Shown piece after piece: positions 19,652 through 27,619 of a stretch of DNA of 64,000 bases. The notes below the pieces were generated by a model, which saw only the letters and a list, made by a program, of their open reading frames with translations, made no database searches and was not told the DNA's origin. The position numbers were made by a program, and so were the translations under genes. Position 1 is the first letter of the stretch, and every line of letters begins with the position of its first letter. Origin of the DNA: Prosthecobacter vanneervenii (GTDB lineage: Bacteria; Verrucomicrobiota; Verrucomicrobiia; Verrucomicrobiales; Verrucomicrobiaceae); contig NZ_JACHIG010000010.1 in NCBI RefSeq assembly GCF_014203095.1, forward strand, positions 124,001 through 188,000. Reading direction: 5' to 3'.

Positions 19652-20233
19652 GTGGACAAGCATGAGGCTGACACCCCCATACCGAACTCTCTGAGTGAAA
19701 CGCCCGAAGCTGAATGTGTGCGGCTGTTGGACGGGCGCAGGCGCTGGCTGAAACTCGGTATGTGGGGTGCCTTGGGGGCTGTTGGCGGTGGGCTGGGTTA
19801 TTTCATGACCACTCCCGCCGTGGTGCCGCTCTACTTCAACGGGCTTTACGCCTACGCCCACGAAAGCCATCCACCCATTGTTCATCAATTGGTGGCCGCC
19901 GCCAATGAACTTGTAGGCAAGCCCTACAAGTGGGGCGGCGGCCACCGATACCTCTTTGACAACGGATTTGACTGCTCAGGCTCGGTCTCTCATGTGCTTT
20001 ACCGCGCACGACTCCTGACCAGGCCGCTGAGCTCCACCGCCTTTGCCAGCTACGCCCTGGCTGGGCCGGGCAATTATGTGACTCTCTTTGTAAATCCGGG
20101 CCACCATGTCTTCATTCAGATCTGCGGCCTGCGGTTTGACACCTCGGGCTCATACGCCGGAGAGGGACCTCGCTGGCGGCTGGCAAGCCGCTCCTATGCG
20201 GGCTTCCATGCCCGGCATCCGGCTTGGTTATGA
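19652..20233 (+). CDS. membrane-anchored NlpC/P60-type cysteine peptidase
   Basis: The 193-residue protein starts at a GTG. A single hydrophobic anchor (about 35-52) precedes a compact NlpC/P60 fold with GKPYKWGGG and FDCSGSV. The likely catalytic Cys is 108 and the His is 152 in GHHVFIQI. The family cleaves peptidoglycan stem peptides or other amide bonds in the cell envelope. Topology predicts that the catalytic domain is in the periplasm. The following gene starts about 200 bases later. Confidence 0.8.
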   Translation: MDKHEADTPIPNSLSETPEAECVRLLDGRRRWLKLGMWGALGAVGGGLGYFMTTPAVVPLYFNGLYAYAHESHPPIVHQLVAAANELVGKPYKWGGGHRYLFDNGFDCSGSVSHVLYRARLLTRPLSSTAFASYALAGPGNYVTLFVNPGHHVFIQICGLRFDTSGSYAGEGPRWRLASRSYAGFHARHPAWL

Positions 20234-20435
20234 TTTCAACGAGCCTCTGTTTTTCAAAACAGATGTCACGACGTGCAGAGCGCCCGCACCTGATCTATGC
20301 CATGATTTCCCCGCCATGAACCTGCCATACACCCCGCTTCAGCCATATACCGTCTTCACATCTGCGCCCGGTCTAAAGAAGATAGGGGTTCTGCCAATTG
20401 ACAGTGCAGCTCCACAACGGACACACTGCGCACAC

Positions 20436-20954
20436 ATGAACCAGCCGTCCCTGCCGAGCTCATCTTCCCTCCAGCGCTTCTGGACATGGCTCTGCGGCGT
20501 GGGCCTGATGCTGCTCCTGGCCTCCTGCTCAGACATGCAGGGAACCGGCGGCCTCCATGGCGACCGCATCCCGAATGTACAGGGCATTTACCAGGGCTCG
20601 TACAGCTACGGCAGCTCCTATGATAAGCTGGCCGGTGAGGCGATGAACTTTGAGATCGCCATCCAGCAGGCGCGCGGCTCCAACAAGATCAAAGGCGTGA
20701 TCAAGGAAGCCTACACCGGCTTTGGCACGATGAAGAACGGCTTCCTGTGGGCGGATCTGACGGGCACCTGCGAGGAGGAGAACGGCTACATCCATCTTAA
20801 ATTCACCAAAAGCTACCGCTACTTCAAGCACCCCTCCGTGAGCTACAGCGGCTCCCTGCCACCCGGCTCCACGCTGCTCACGGGCACCTGGTTTTTTCCG
20901 GACAAGACAAGCGACAGTGGAATGTTTCAAATCAGCAATCTGCATGCTCAATGA
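20436..20954 (+). CDS. predicted lipoprotein
   Basis: The product is 172 residues when started at MNQPSLPSS. The frame is open further upstream, but only this start places a signal sequence with lipobox LLASCS near the N-terminus. The mature part looks like a small beta-barrel, lipocalin-like domain (GIYQGSYSYGSS, IKGVIKEAYTGFG, LLTGTWFFPD). No specific family is claimed. The stop codon overlaps the next ATG (ATGA), so it is coupled to the peptidase gene. Confidence 0.7.
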   Translation: MNQPSLPSSSSLQRFWTWLCGVGLMLLLASCSDMQGTGGLHGDRIPNVQGIYQGSYSYGSSYDKLAGEAMNFEIAIQQARGSNKIKGVIKEAYTGFGTMKNGFLWADLTGTCEEENGYIHLKFTKSYRYFKHPSVSYSGSLPPGSTLLTGTWFFPDKTSDSGMFQISNLHAQ

Positions 20955-21655
20955 AAGCAACCCCCATGCTCGTCTGGCTGGCAGTCTTCTGCCTGACAGG
21001 CCCCACACTCAGGGCGCAAAACTCGCCTGCGCCCGCTGCATCTGACGTACTCGTGAGCGGTTTCGAGGCCTTTGGCGGGCGCTCGGAAAACGCCTCATGG
21101 GTGCTGGCTCAAGAGATCGGGAAAGCCTTCCCGAATGAGGTTCGGACCCTCCAGATCCCGGTGATCTGGGGCGCGCCGCTGGAGTCCATCAACAAGGAGA
21201 AACCCCTGCCCAAAGTGTGGATCGCCTTTGGTGAAGGCACGCCGGAGTTTCAGATCGAGATCGTGGCACACAATCTGCGCGGCCGCTACCCGGACAACAC
21301 CGGCATGAAGCCCGCGACACCCGAGGTCGTGAAGGACGCAGAACGTGAACTGCGCCAGACGGCGAAAGTGGAAGGCCTGGCACAGGCGCTGACACAGGCG
21401 GGATTTCCCACGCATGTGTCCGAGAGCGCCGGGCGCTACCTGTGCGAGGAGATGCTTTACTCCCTGCTGCATGTGCAGAAACAGCAGCCCGAAGCACTGA
21501 AGCTGGCGCTCTTCATCCACGTGCCGACACTGGGACAAACGGTGAAGCTCCCGGCCTCACAGCAGAAAGTGGACGCGGCCTGGCTGCAGGCTTTTGGCAG
21601 GGAACTCCTGGCTTCGATGAAGAAGCTGGAACTGCTGCCTGCGACGTCGCCTTGA
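20951..21655 (+). CDS. exported pyroglutamyl-peptidase I (C15) homologue
   Basis: This 234-residue protein has a Sec signal peptide (to about TLRA-QN), unlike the usual cytosolic enzymes. The C15 hallmarks are VLVSGFEAFGGR at the start of the domain, the catalytic cysteine C165 in SAGRYLCEE and the histidine H190 in FIHVP, 25 residues apart (24 in characterised enzymes). The EIVAHN region corresponds to the catalytic glutamate segment. The family removes N-terminal pyroglutamate from peptides. The SGFEAFGG motif is slightly altered, so specificity may differ. It is translationally coupled to the upstream lipoprotein. Confidence 0.83.
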   Translation: MKATPMLVWLAVFCLTGPTLRAQNSPAPAASDVLVSGFEAFGGRSENASWVLAQEIGKAFPNEVRTLQIPVIWGAPLESINKEKPLPKVWIAFGEGTPEFQIEIVAHNLRGRYPDNTGMKPATPEVVKDAERELRQTAKVEGLAQALTQAGFPTHVSESAGRYLCEEMLYSLLHVQKQQPEALKLALFIHVPTLGQTVKLPASQQKVDAAWLQAFGRELLASMKKLELLPATSP

Positions 21656-21665
21656 AAAGGCGGCA

Positions 21666-22121
21666 TCAGCGATGATGGCCACCACCATGCCCCGAATGGC
21701 CGCCGCCGCTATGCCCCATGTGCATGCTGCCATGAGGCACTGTACCGCCATGGTGCACCGGAGGGCTTCCATGCCAGCCCGGATGCAGAATGACATCATT
21801 GGGCCTCACGTAAGTAGGTCTCACATAGACGGGGGCCCGGTAGTGATAGCTGCGGTAGCCATAGCCGCCGTAATAGGGCCGCACATAGGTGGTGAAGGGC
21901 TGAGTGACCCACTGGTAGATGGGGTAGCCCATGGCATCAAAGCCCACTGCCTGATACACGGCATAGACAGGCGTGCCGTTGGTCAGGTAGCTCACAATGC
22001 GGCGCTCGCCGGGATACGGCTGCACTCCCATCGGCAGCGGGGTAACGATCTGGGCTGAGGCAGAAGTGACGCCACCAAACACACTGAACGCAGCTAGAAG
22101 GCTGAGGAGTGTCGCTTTCAT
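21666..22121 (-). CDS. exported His/Tyr-rich small protein
   Basis: The 151-residue product starts at MKATLLSLL with a Sec signal peptide (cleavage near SASA-QI). The middle is rich in Tyr and Pro (PYYGGYGYRSYHYRAP). The last 35 residues are dominated by His and Gly (SGGGHSGHGGGHHR), which suggests metal binding. It is convergent with the upstream peptidase gene, with a 10-base gap, and divergent from the alkyltransferase-like gene, sharing a 112-base promoter region. No family is recognised. Confidence 0.68.
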   Translation of the reverse strand: MKATLLSLLAAFSVFGGVTSASAQIVTPLPMGVQPYPGERRIVSYLTNGTPVYAVYQAVGFDAMGYPIYQWVTQPFTTYVRPYYGGYGYRSYHYRAPVYVRPTYVRPNDVILHPGWHGSPPVHHGGTVPHGSMHMGHSGGGHSGHGGGHHR

Positions 22122-22233
22122 ACGATTGAGGGGTTGGTTCACCGGATTGGACGGCAGTCCTTCTCCATTCATTCAGCATCTCTTGTCTCCATCGACAAAG
22201 GACCCAAGCTGCGCATGCTGCCTGCCTCATCTC

Positions 22234-22623
22234 ATGGCCGCCCGTGGAAAATCCGTCGCCTTTGCCCGCATCCGCGCGGAGGTCATCCGTCTGGTGGCGC
22301 TGATCCCTGAGGGGAAGTTCACCACCTATGGAAGCATCGCCATTCATATGAATGTGATGGCAAGGCATGTAGCCACGGTGCTCAGCCGCCTGACACCCGA
22401 GGAATCTGCCGCCCTGCCGTGGCACCGCGTGGTGTCTGCAGAGGCACGCCTGAGCCCCAACATGGACGCCGCGCTCTCGCGCAAGCAACGTCGGCGGCTC
22501 AATGCGGAGGGTCTGCGCATCAGCAAAGACGGCTACATCCAAAGTGCCGACACTCACTTTCACAATATGGGCGTGCGGCGGAACATCCGCTGGAGCGATG
22601 TCGCCGATGCTGATGCCGAGTGA
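22234..22623 (+). CDS. alkyltransferase-like protein (ATL), MGMT fold without reactive cysteine
   Basis: The 129-residue product starts at MAARGKSV. It has the DNA-binding domain of O6-alkylguanine-DNA alkyltransferases: IPEGKFTTYGSIA, the arginine-finger region ARHVATVL and the active-site loop, which reads PWHRVV instead of PCHRV. The reactive cysteine is therefore replaced by Trp 63. ATL proteins of this type bind alkylated guanine and hand the lesion to nucleotide excision repair rather than repairing it directly. Trp at this position is the known ATL hallmark. It stands alone, divergent from an exported protein gene. Confidence 0.88.
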   Translation: MAARGKSVAFARIRAEVIRLVALIPEGKFTTYGSIAIHMNVMARHVATVLSRLTPEESAALPWHRVVSAEARLSPNMDAALSRKQRRRLNAEGLRISKDGYIQSADTHFHNMGVRRNIRWSDVADADAE

Positions 22624-22641
22624 GGTTCTGACAGCCGCTTT

Positions 22642-22995
22642 CTAGCGGGCGGTCACTTCCGGCTGATCGTCATCCACGACCAGCTGCAAAGCCTGAGAGG
22701 CAGCCAGGTCTTTGAGTGTGTTTTCGATCTTTTGAAGTTTGTAGGCCACCAGCGCTGGCTGCCAGCCGGGCTGGCTCTGGCTGATCTTCTGCATCAGGGA
22801 GCGTGCCAGCTGCAGGTTGCCGATGGCGGTTTCCACGCGCCCGGCATGCACTGCCTTGATGCCTGCTTCAAAAAGAGCGCCTGCACGCAGGTAGCTGCTG
22901 TCAGGATCAGTGGTCGGCTCATTGGCAGACGACATGCCTGCCAGCGCGAGGAATGCGGCAGTGATCAATGCATGGACGATTGAGGCGCTCTTCAT
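22642..22995 (-). CDS. small exported hypothetical protein
   Basis: This 117-residue protein has a Sec signal peptide (cleavage near MSSA-NE) and a helical mature part resembling one or two TPR-like hairpins (GALFEAGIKAVHAGRVETAIGNLQ). An alternative start nine bases upstream (23004) is also open. The acidic C-terminus reads VVDDDQPEV. It is convergent with the ATL gene. No family was identified. Confidence 0.62.
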   Translation of the reverse strand: MKSASIVHALITAAFLALAGMSSANEPTTDPDSSYLRAGALFEAGIKAVHAGRVETAIGNLQLARSLMQKISQSQPGWQPALVAYKLQKIENTLKDLAASQALQLVVDDDQPEVTAR

Positions 22996-23258
22996 GACAA
23001 ACATTTTCCTGATTTCTGGATGGTCTGGACCGATATTCCTAAAAACAGGGATGTTTGTCAGTACTTTTTCATCTCCTCAGATGTGGATGGACAAATTTTG
23101 AACCTCAAGGAATTGCAGCTGCGTGGAGTTTGCCCAGATCAATGCAGAAAGTCCCATGCCAGGCTAAGCTTGGCTTGCAGGAAAATCACTAGGATCTTGT
23201 TTCGTGAGGCACATTCAGCAGCTCAGGTGACCAAGACTGCTTCACGGTTTCAGTCCCT

Positions 23259-23495
23259 TCACTGCGCATACACATCGGTCCACTGCAGTCCGCCTTTGGA
23301 CCCTGGTGGTGTGAAGTAGCGTCGGCCGAGGTAGGTGCCTTTGGCTGGTGCTGTGGCTGCCCCGGACGGGTGGCTGGAGCGGGCCGCCACTGGCCGGCCA
23401 TTGTGGCTTCCGGTTTCATCCGGAACATGGCTGCAGGAAACCGCTAGCAGTACACTGACAGTGAGTGTGATTGAGGCGAGGTTTGGGCACTTCAT
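23259..23495 (-). CDS. very small predicted lipoprotein
   Basis: The 78-residue product starts at MKCPNLASI. The signal sequence ends in lipobox AVSCS. The mature part is short and Pro/Gly-rich and probably unstructured. The ORF is small and its downstream 263-base gap holds nothing recognisable, but the strong lipoprotein signal supports a real gene. Function unknown. Confidence 0.5.
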   Translation of the reverse strand: MKCPNLASITLTVSVLLAVSCSHVPDETGSHNGRPVAARSSHPSGAATAPAKGTYLGRRYFTPPGSKGGLQWTDVYAQ

Positions 23496-23675
23496 GGTTG
23501 GCAAGGAACGTGTGCGCTGAGGACATTGATGCAATAAAATATCGCGCCGCGATGTTTTTCAGCCCCGCTCACGCCGAAGGCAACAAACTGTCTCCGGAGC
23601 CTTGAAGCCGCTGGCCGGGCGTCTGTGCTTGCCTTTTTGACAACCTTCCGCTTACCTCCGCAAACCTCGTAGGCC

Positions 23676-24998
23676 ATGTACCGGACCTCCCCGCTTATTT
23701 CCCACCTAGCCTCAGTGTCTGCTGCTGTTTTCTTTCTGGCCTCCAGCAGCAGCGCCGCTGAACCCAACACGCTCACTCCGCAGGAGCAGGCGGCTGGCTG
23801 GCGGCTGCTGTTTGATGGGCGCAGCACCAAAAACTGGCACACCTACGGCAAGACGCACGTGGCCAACGGCTCATGGAGCATCAAGGATGGCTGTCTCGTC
23901 CTGCCCCAAGGCAACGGGCGCCCGAACGGACACGGCGGAGATCTGGTGACGGACGCCAAGTTTACCAACTTTGAGTTTGAATTCGAATGGCGCGTGGGCG
24001 CCGCAGCAAACAGCGGTGTGGAGTACCTCTTTACCGAAGGCGAGAAGCGCGCTGCCAATTTCTACCCTGGCGACACCGGGGACAGCCCGGTGGGTTTTGA
24101 ATACCAGGTGCTGGATGACACGGCGCATGGTGGCAATGCGGCAAACCGGCTCTCGGCCGCCATCTACTCACTGATCACCCCTGTCGGCAAAATGCTGCGC
24201 CCGGTGGGTGAGTTTAACCAAGGACGCATTGTGGTGGATGGCAACCACGTGGAACACTGGCTCAATGGCCGCAAGGTGGCGGAGTGTGAGCTGGGCAGCC
24301 CCGCGCTGCAGCAAATCATCGCCACCAGCAAGTACAAGTACTACAACGGCGTGGGCGTAAAGCGCCCCACCGCGATCGCATTGCAGGACCATGGTACCGA
24401 GGTGGCCTATCGGAATCTGAAACTGCGAGAGCTGAGCCCAGATGCCAGCCGCGCTGCCACACCTGCCGCAGTGGTGGCACCTGCCGCAGCGCCCGCCAAA
24501 ACCACGCAGGCCACCGCTTCGGGAAGCCTCGCCATGCAGGCCAGCGACTGGCGTGTGTGGTGCTGGTCCAAAGCCGACAACCGCTGGATCGAGCACCCGC
24601 TGGACAAGATGACGGCGAAGATCGAAAACGGCGTCCTCACTGCACGCAATACCACCAACGACAACTGGCAGCGCGCCATCCTGCTCTACCACCAGTCACG
24701 GTTTGAGGGCGACTTCATCGTCTCGGCGGAATATCGCGGACAGCTGGAGTCCTTTGACCTTCAGGCCGCCGATGGTGGCAGCCGCCGTCTTACCTGCGCC
24801 AAACCACCGCAGGGTGCAGAATGGCGCACACTGATGCTGAGCCGCTGGCAGGGCAAGCAGTCCTCATGGGTGGGAGACGGCGAGCTGCCCCTGCAAAGCA
24901 GCGGCAACATCAACGGCATGAGCGGCTACTTCTGCTTCAAACTCCGGCCCGGAGAGCAGGTGGAGGTGCGGAAGGTGCAGGTGCAGGTGGGGAAGTGA
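23676..24998 (+). CDS. exported DUF1080 (3-keto-disaccharide hydrolase-like) protein
   Basis: This 440-residue protein has a Sec signal peptide (to about SSAA-EP). The DUF1080 domain spans about 35-255, with the typical opening GWRLLFDGRSTKNW, then WRVGAAANSGVEYL, VGFEYQVLDD and the closing VAYRNLKLREL. It has the fold of concanavalin-like lectin and glucanase domains, and some members hydrolyse 3-keto-glucosides. After an Ala/Pro/Thr-rich linker (about 265-285), a second beta-rich domain (about 290-440) follows that may bind carbohydrate. The oxidoreductase at 17909 could act in the same kind of pathway, but they are not in one operon. Confidence 0.85.
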   Translation: MYRTSPLISHLASVSAAVFFLASSSSAAEPNTLTPQEQAAGWRLLFDGRSTKNWHTYGKTHVANGSWSIKDGCLVLPQGNGRPNGHGGDLVTDAKFTNFEFEFEWRVGAAANSGVEYLFTEGEKRAANFYPGDTGDSPVGFEYQVLDDTAHGGNAANRLSAAIYSLITPVGKMLRPVGEFNQGRIVVDGNHVEHWLNGRKVAECELGSPALQQIIATSKYKYYNGVGVKRPTAIALQDHGTEVAYRNLKLRELSPDASRAATPAAVVAPAAAPAKTTQATASGSLAMQASDWRVWCWSKADNRWIEHPLDKMTAKIENGVLTARNTTNDNWQRAILLYHQSRFEGDFIVSAEYRGQLESFDLQAADGGSRRLTCAKPPQGAEWRTLMLSRWQGKQSSWVGDGELPLQSSGNINGMSGYFCFKLRPGEQVEVRKVQVQVGK

Positions 24999-25019
24999 GG
25001 AGGCTCGGAGTGCTTTTTA

Positions 25020-25086
25020 TGGCGCGAAAAGCGCATTTGCGCCACTAACACGGGTTTTGGTGGCGCGAATTCGGCTTTTGCGCCAC
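25020..25086. promoter_or_regulatory. two imperfect copies of a GGCGC/GCGCC palindrome before the Fic gene
   Basis: Two related inverted repeats stand just before the start codon. The first has arms TGGCGC (25020-25025) and GCGCCA (25039-25044). The second has arms GTGGCGC (25060-25066) and GCGCCAC (25080-25086). Their right halves share TTGCGCCACTA. The second ends eight bases before the ATG. This is a likely operator pair, perhaps bound by the winged-helix N-terminus of the Fic protein itself. Confidence 0.55.
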
Positions 25087-25094
25087 TATATCCC

Positions 25095-26480
25095 ATGCCA
25101 AAGGGGGTCACCGAAACAGAACTTGCACCTATACTGGAAGTCCTCCGGGAAGGCACGCATCCGCTTTCACAAGAAGAAATCAGCAAACTACTGGCATGCT
25201 GCCCACCCAGAAGGACCCTGCAACGCAGGCTTTCCTTGCTCGTTTCTACCGGGAGAGTGCAGGCACAGGGCGCAACACGGGCGAGACGCTTCTCGTTGCC
25301 GAGGAGTTCAGGAGGTTCTGCCACCACCGGCGTGGGAGTGTCACAAGCAGAACAAATCATCCCCTTGCCACAAGCAGTTTTGGAACTGCGTGACCAGATC
25401 AAACGCCCGCAGGCCATGCGCCGGCCAGTGGGTTACCAGCCGGGCTTTTTAGACGACTACGTGCCCAATGTATCCAGCTACCTCTCCAAAGCACTGCGGC
25501 AGAAACTGGCGGCGATGGGTCGGACAATGGACGAACCTCTGCCTGCCGGAACCCATTTGAGGAAGGTGCTGGACCGTCTGCTCATCGACCTTTCTTGGAA
25601 TTCGAGCCGTTTGGAAGGCAACACTTACTCTCTCCTGGAAACCCATCGTCTGTTGTCGCTGGGGGAAAGCGCCGACGGCAGAAAGGCGGAGGAGACGCAG
25701 ATGATCCTGAATCACAAGGCGGCCATCGAATTGCTCGCGGAGCCATCCGATGACATCGGATTCAACCGCTATACGATTTGCAGCCTACACGCGCTGTTGT
25801 CCGACAACCTGCTGCCAGATCCAGCCGCTGGCGGACGGCTGCGCGACCATGCGGTGAGTATTGGGGCCTCGGTGTTTCATCCGCTGGAGATGCCACAACG
25901 GATCGAGGAGAAATTTGCGGAGATGCTGACAAAAGCAGAGCAGATCGAGGACGCCTTTGAGCAGTCGTTTTTCATCATGGTGCACCTGCCTTATCTCCAG
26001 CCATTTGAGGATGTAAACAAACGCACTTCACGGCTGGCGGCAAACATTCCTCTCATCAAGCACAATCTGGGACCGCTCTCCTTTGTGGATGTGCCTGAAG
26101 ACGACTACAAGAGCGCGACGCTGGTGGTGTATGAACTGAACCGGGTGGAGTATTTGCGGGAGGTTTATGTCTGGGCCTACGAGCGCTCCTGCGCACGTTA
26201 TGCGGCCGTGCGTCAGTCCCTGGGAGAACCAGATCCCTTCAGGCTGCGGCATCGAGGAGCGCTAGCGGAGGTGGTGGGCCATGTTGTGCGTGAGGGGCTA
26301 AACCAAAAAGCTGCGGTGGATTTTCTGAAAAAACGCATTCCGGAGCTAGTGGAAGCCCGGGACAAAACCCGGTTCATGGAACTGGCGGAAAGTGAGCTCG
26401 CCGCACTGCATGAAGGTAATTTCGCGCGGTTCCAAATTCGACCCTCGGAGTTCCGAGCCTGGAAAGCGAACTGGGCATAA
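25095..26480 (+). CDS. Fic-domain protein with N-terminal winged helix and Gln in place of catalytic His
   Basis: This 461-residue protein has a winged-helix-like N-terminus (about 5-75). The inhibitory-helix motif SSRLEGN (glutamate 174) marks an autoinhibited Fic protein. The Fic core motif reads QPFEDVNKRTSR (302-313), with Gln 302 at the position of the usual catalytic histidine, while Asn 308, Lys 309 and both arginines remain. Classical Fic enzymes transfer AMP to target hydroxyls. This form may be inactive, altered, or a regulator; I recall similar QPF variants as recurrent but cannot verify it. Palindromes directly upstream suggest autoregulation. Confidence 0.85.
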   Translation: MPKGVTETELAPILEVLREGTHPLSQEEISKLLACCPPRRTLQRRLSLLVSTGRVQAQGATRARRFSLPRSSGGSATTGVGVSQAEQIIPLPQAVLELRDQIKRPQAMRRPVGYQPGFLDDYVPNVSSYLSKALRQKLAAMGRTMDEPLPAGTHLRKVLDRLLIDLSWNSSRLEGNTYSLLETHRLLSLGESADGRKAEETQMILNHKAAIELLAEPSDDIGFNRYTICSLHALLSDNLLPDPAAGGRLRDHAVSIGASVFHPLEMPQRIEEKFAEMLTKAEQIEDAFEQSFFIMVHLPYLQPFEDVNKRTSRLAANIPLIKHNLGPLSFVDVPEDDYKSATLVVYELNRVEYLREVYVWAYERSCARYAAVRQSLGEPDPFRLRHRGALAEVVGHVVREGLNQKAAVDFLKKRIPELVEARDKTRFMELAESELAALHEGNFARFQIRPSEFRAWKANWA

Positions 26481-26505
26481 CTTGCGGCTCAGTATGGACT
26501 ATCGC

Positions 26506-26952
26506 CTACCCCTCCTGCTTCGGCACTGCTGCCGCATCTAGGTAGTGATAAATAGCCCGATCGGTGATCCCGGACACGCGGCTGAGACCGAGATAGATGA
26601 CGTAGCCGGTGAGCACCGCGAGCGGTGTGATGAGCCGCCAGTCCCACAGCGCACCACCCTTCATAACGCGGTTTTCAAAGGCGGTAAACTCCGGCTGGCT
26701 GATGACCCACATCAACACCGCATATTTGGAGAACCTTGCGATCCAGCCGCCAGGTGCGGAATCAGGCTGCGTGTTTTGAGGCACCGTGAGGAAAGGCGGA
26801 AAGGCGAAGAAGAGAATGAACGCGAGCAAGAAAACCAGCCCGCTCCAGAGCCTCAACCCCCGGGCAAAGAGCAAGAACGAGAGAAAGAGCAGACAGGGCG
26901 CGGCGATGGCCGTGGCGCGGATCAGCCGCCGCATTTGTGGGAAGCGAGTCAT
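26506..26952 (-). CDS. small integral membrane protein
   Basis: This 148-residue protein has about four hydrophobic segments (near 13-30, 34-52, 75-90 and 108-125) and charged ends. It begins within the stop of the upstream gene (ATGA overlap, 26949-26952), so the pair is translationally coupled. It is convergent with the Fic gene, 25 bases apart. No family is recognised; the two small membrane proteins may form a complex. Confidence 0.68.
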   Translation of the reverse strand: MTRFPQMRRLIRATAIAAPCLLFLSFLLFARGLRLWSGLVFLLAFILFFAFPPFLTVPQNTQPDSAPGGWIARFSKYAVLMWVISQPEFTAFENRVMKGGALWDWRLITPLAVLTGYVIYLGLSRVSGITDRAIYHYLDAAAVPKQEG

Positions 26953-27314
26953 GGTCTGGATTTGTAAGGTGGGAACTCCGGGAGCCGCCAGACACCCCGC
27001 GCGCGCTCACGGCGGCGGTCCTGCAGGAAGGAGACGACCAGCAAGAGCAGGCAGGGTAGGAATGCGAAACCCATAAACTGAGATGACCGCACGTGGTAGA
27101 GGCCGCGCACGATCTGCCAAACCGCTTGCAACACAAAAATGACAAACAGCGCCCAACGCGAAAACGCGGACATGGGATACAGCCTCCAGGGGCAAGGCCA
27201 GAGCGGCGCACGCCCATACAGCCGCTGTCCGAACGTGTAATGGACAGCACCCCAAAGATAAAAGGCGGCATTCAGAAAGCGCGAGTACTCCGGGCTCATC
27301 GCGGGTGTATCCAT
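26949..27314 (-). CDS. small integral membrane protein
   Basis: The 121-residue product starts at MDTPAMSPEY; the frame is open eight codons further up. Two to three membrane segments are visible (near 10-25, 52-70 and 80-98), followed by a basic stretch RDRRRERARG that should face the cytoplasm. It is coupled to the downstream membrane gene by a four-base overlap. The 305-base gap upstream, towards the histidine kinase gene, is AT-richer than the genes and contains no recognisable feature. Confidence 0.62.
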   Translation of the reverse strand: MDTPAMSPEYSRFLNAAFYLWGAVHYTFGQRLYGRAPLWPCPWRLYPMSAFSRWALFVIFVLQAVWQIVRGLYHVRSSQFMGFAFLPCLLLLVVSFLQDRRRERARGVWRLPEFPPYKSRP

Positions 27315-27619
27315 GCTTATGAGAATGTGACCTAGCATTAAGGATGATTACCAAAACAGTGCCCCTGCAGGCAAGCTCATATTCCGTCCATCACGTCTCA
27401 ACAATCTGGGCTATTTGTTTCGTTTTAGCACCGAGCTTCGTTGTATTGAAATGTGATCGTCTGTTACGAAAGGGACATAGCCTAAGACCGAACAAGTAAA
27501 CATTTACTAGCTTGCGATATAAACCAAGCTGTCTGTGAACGATTTCTCCCCAACAGAAATCTTGTGCCCCATCTGCGACAACGGGCGTTGATTGCTGCCA
27601 TTTTCCGACGTGCCTTTGA

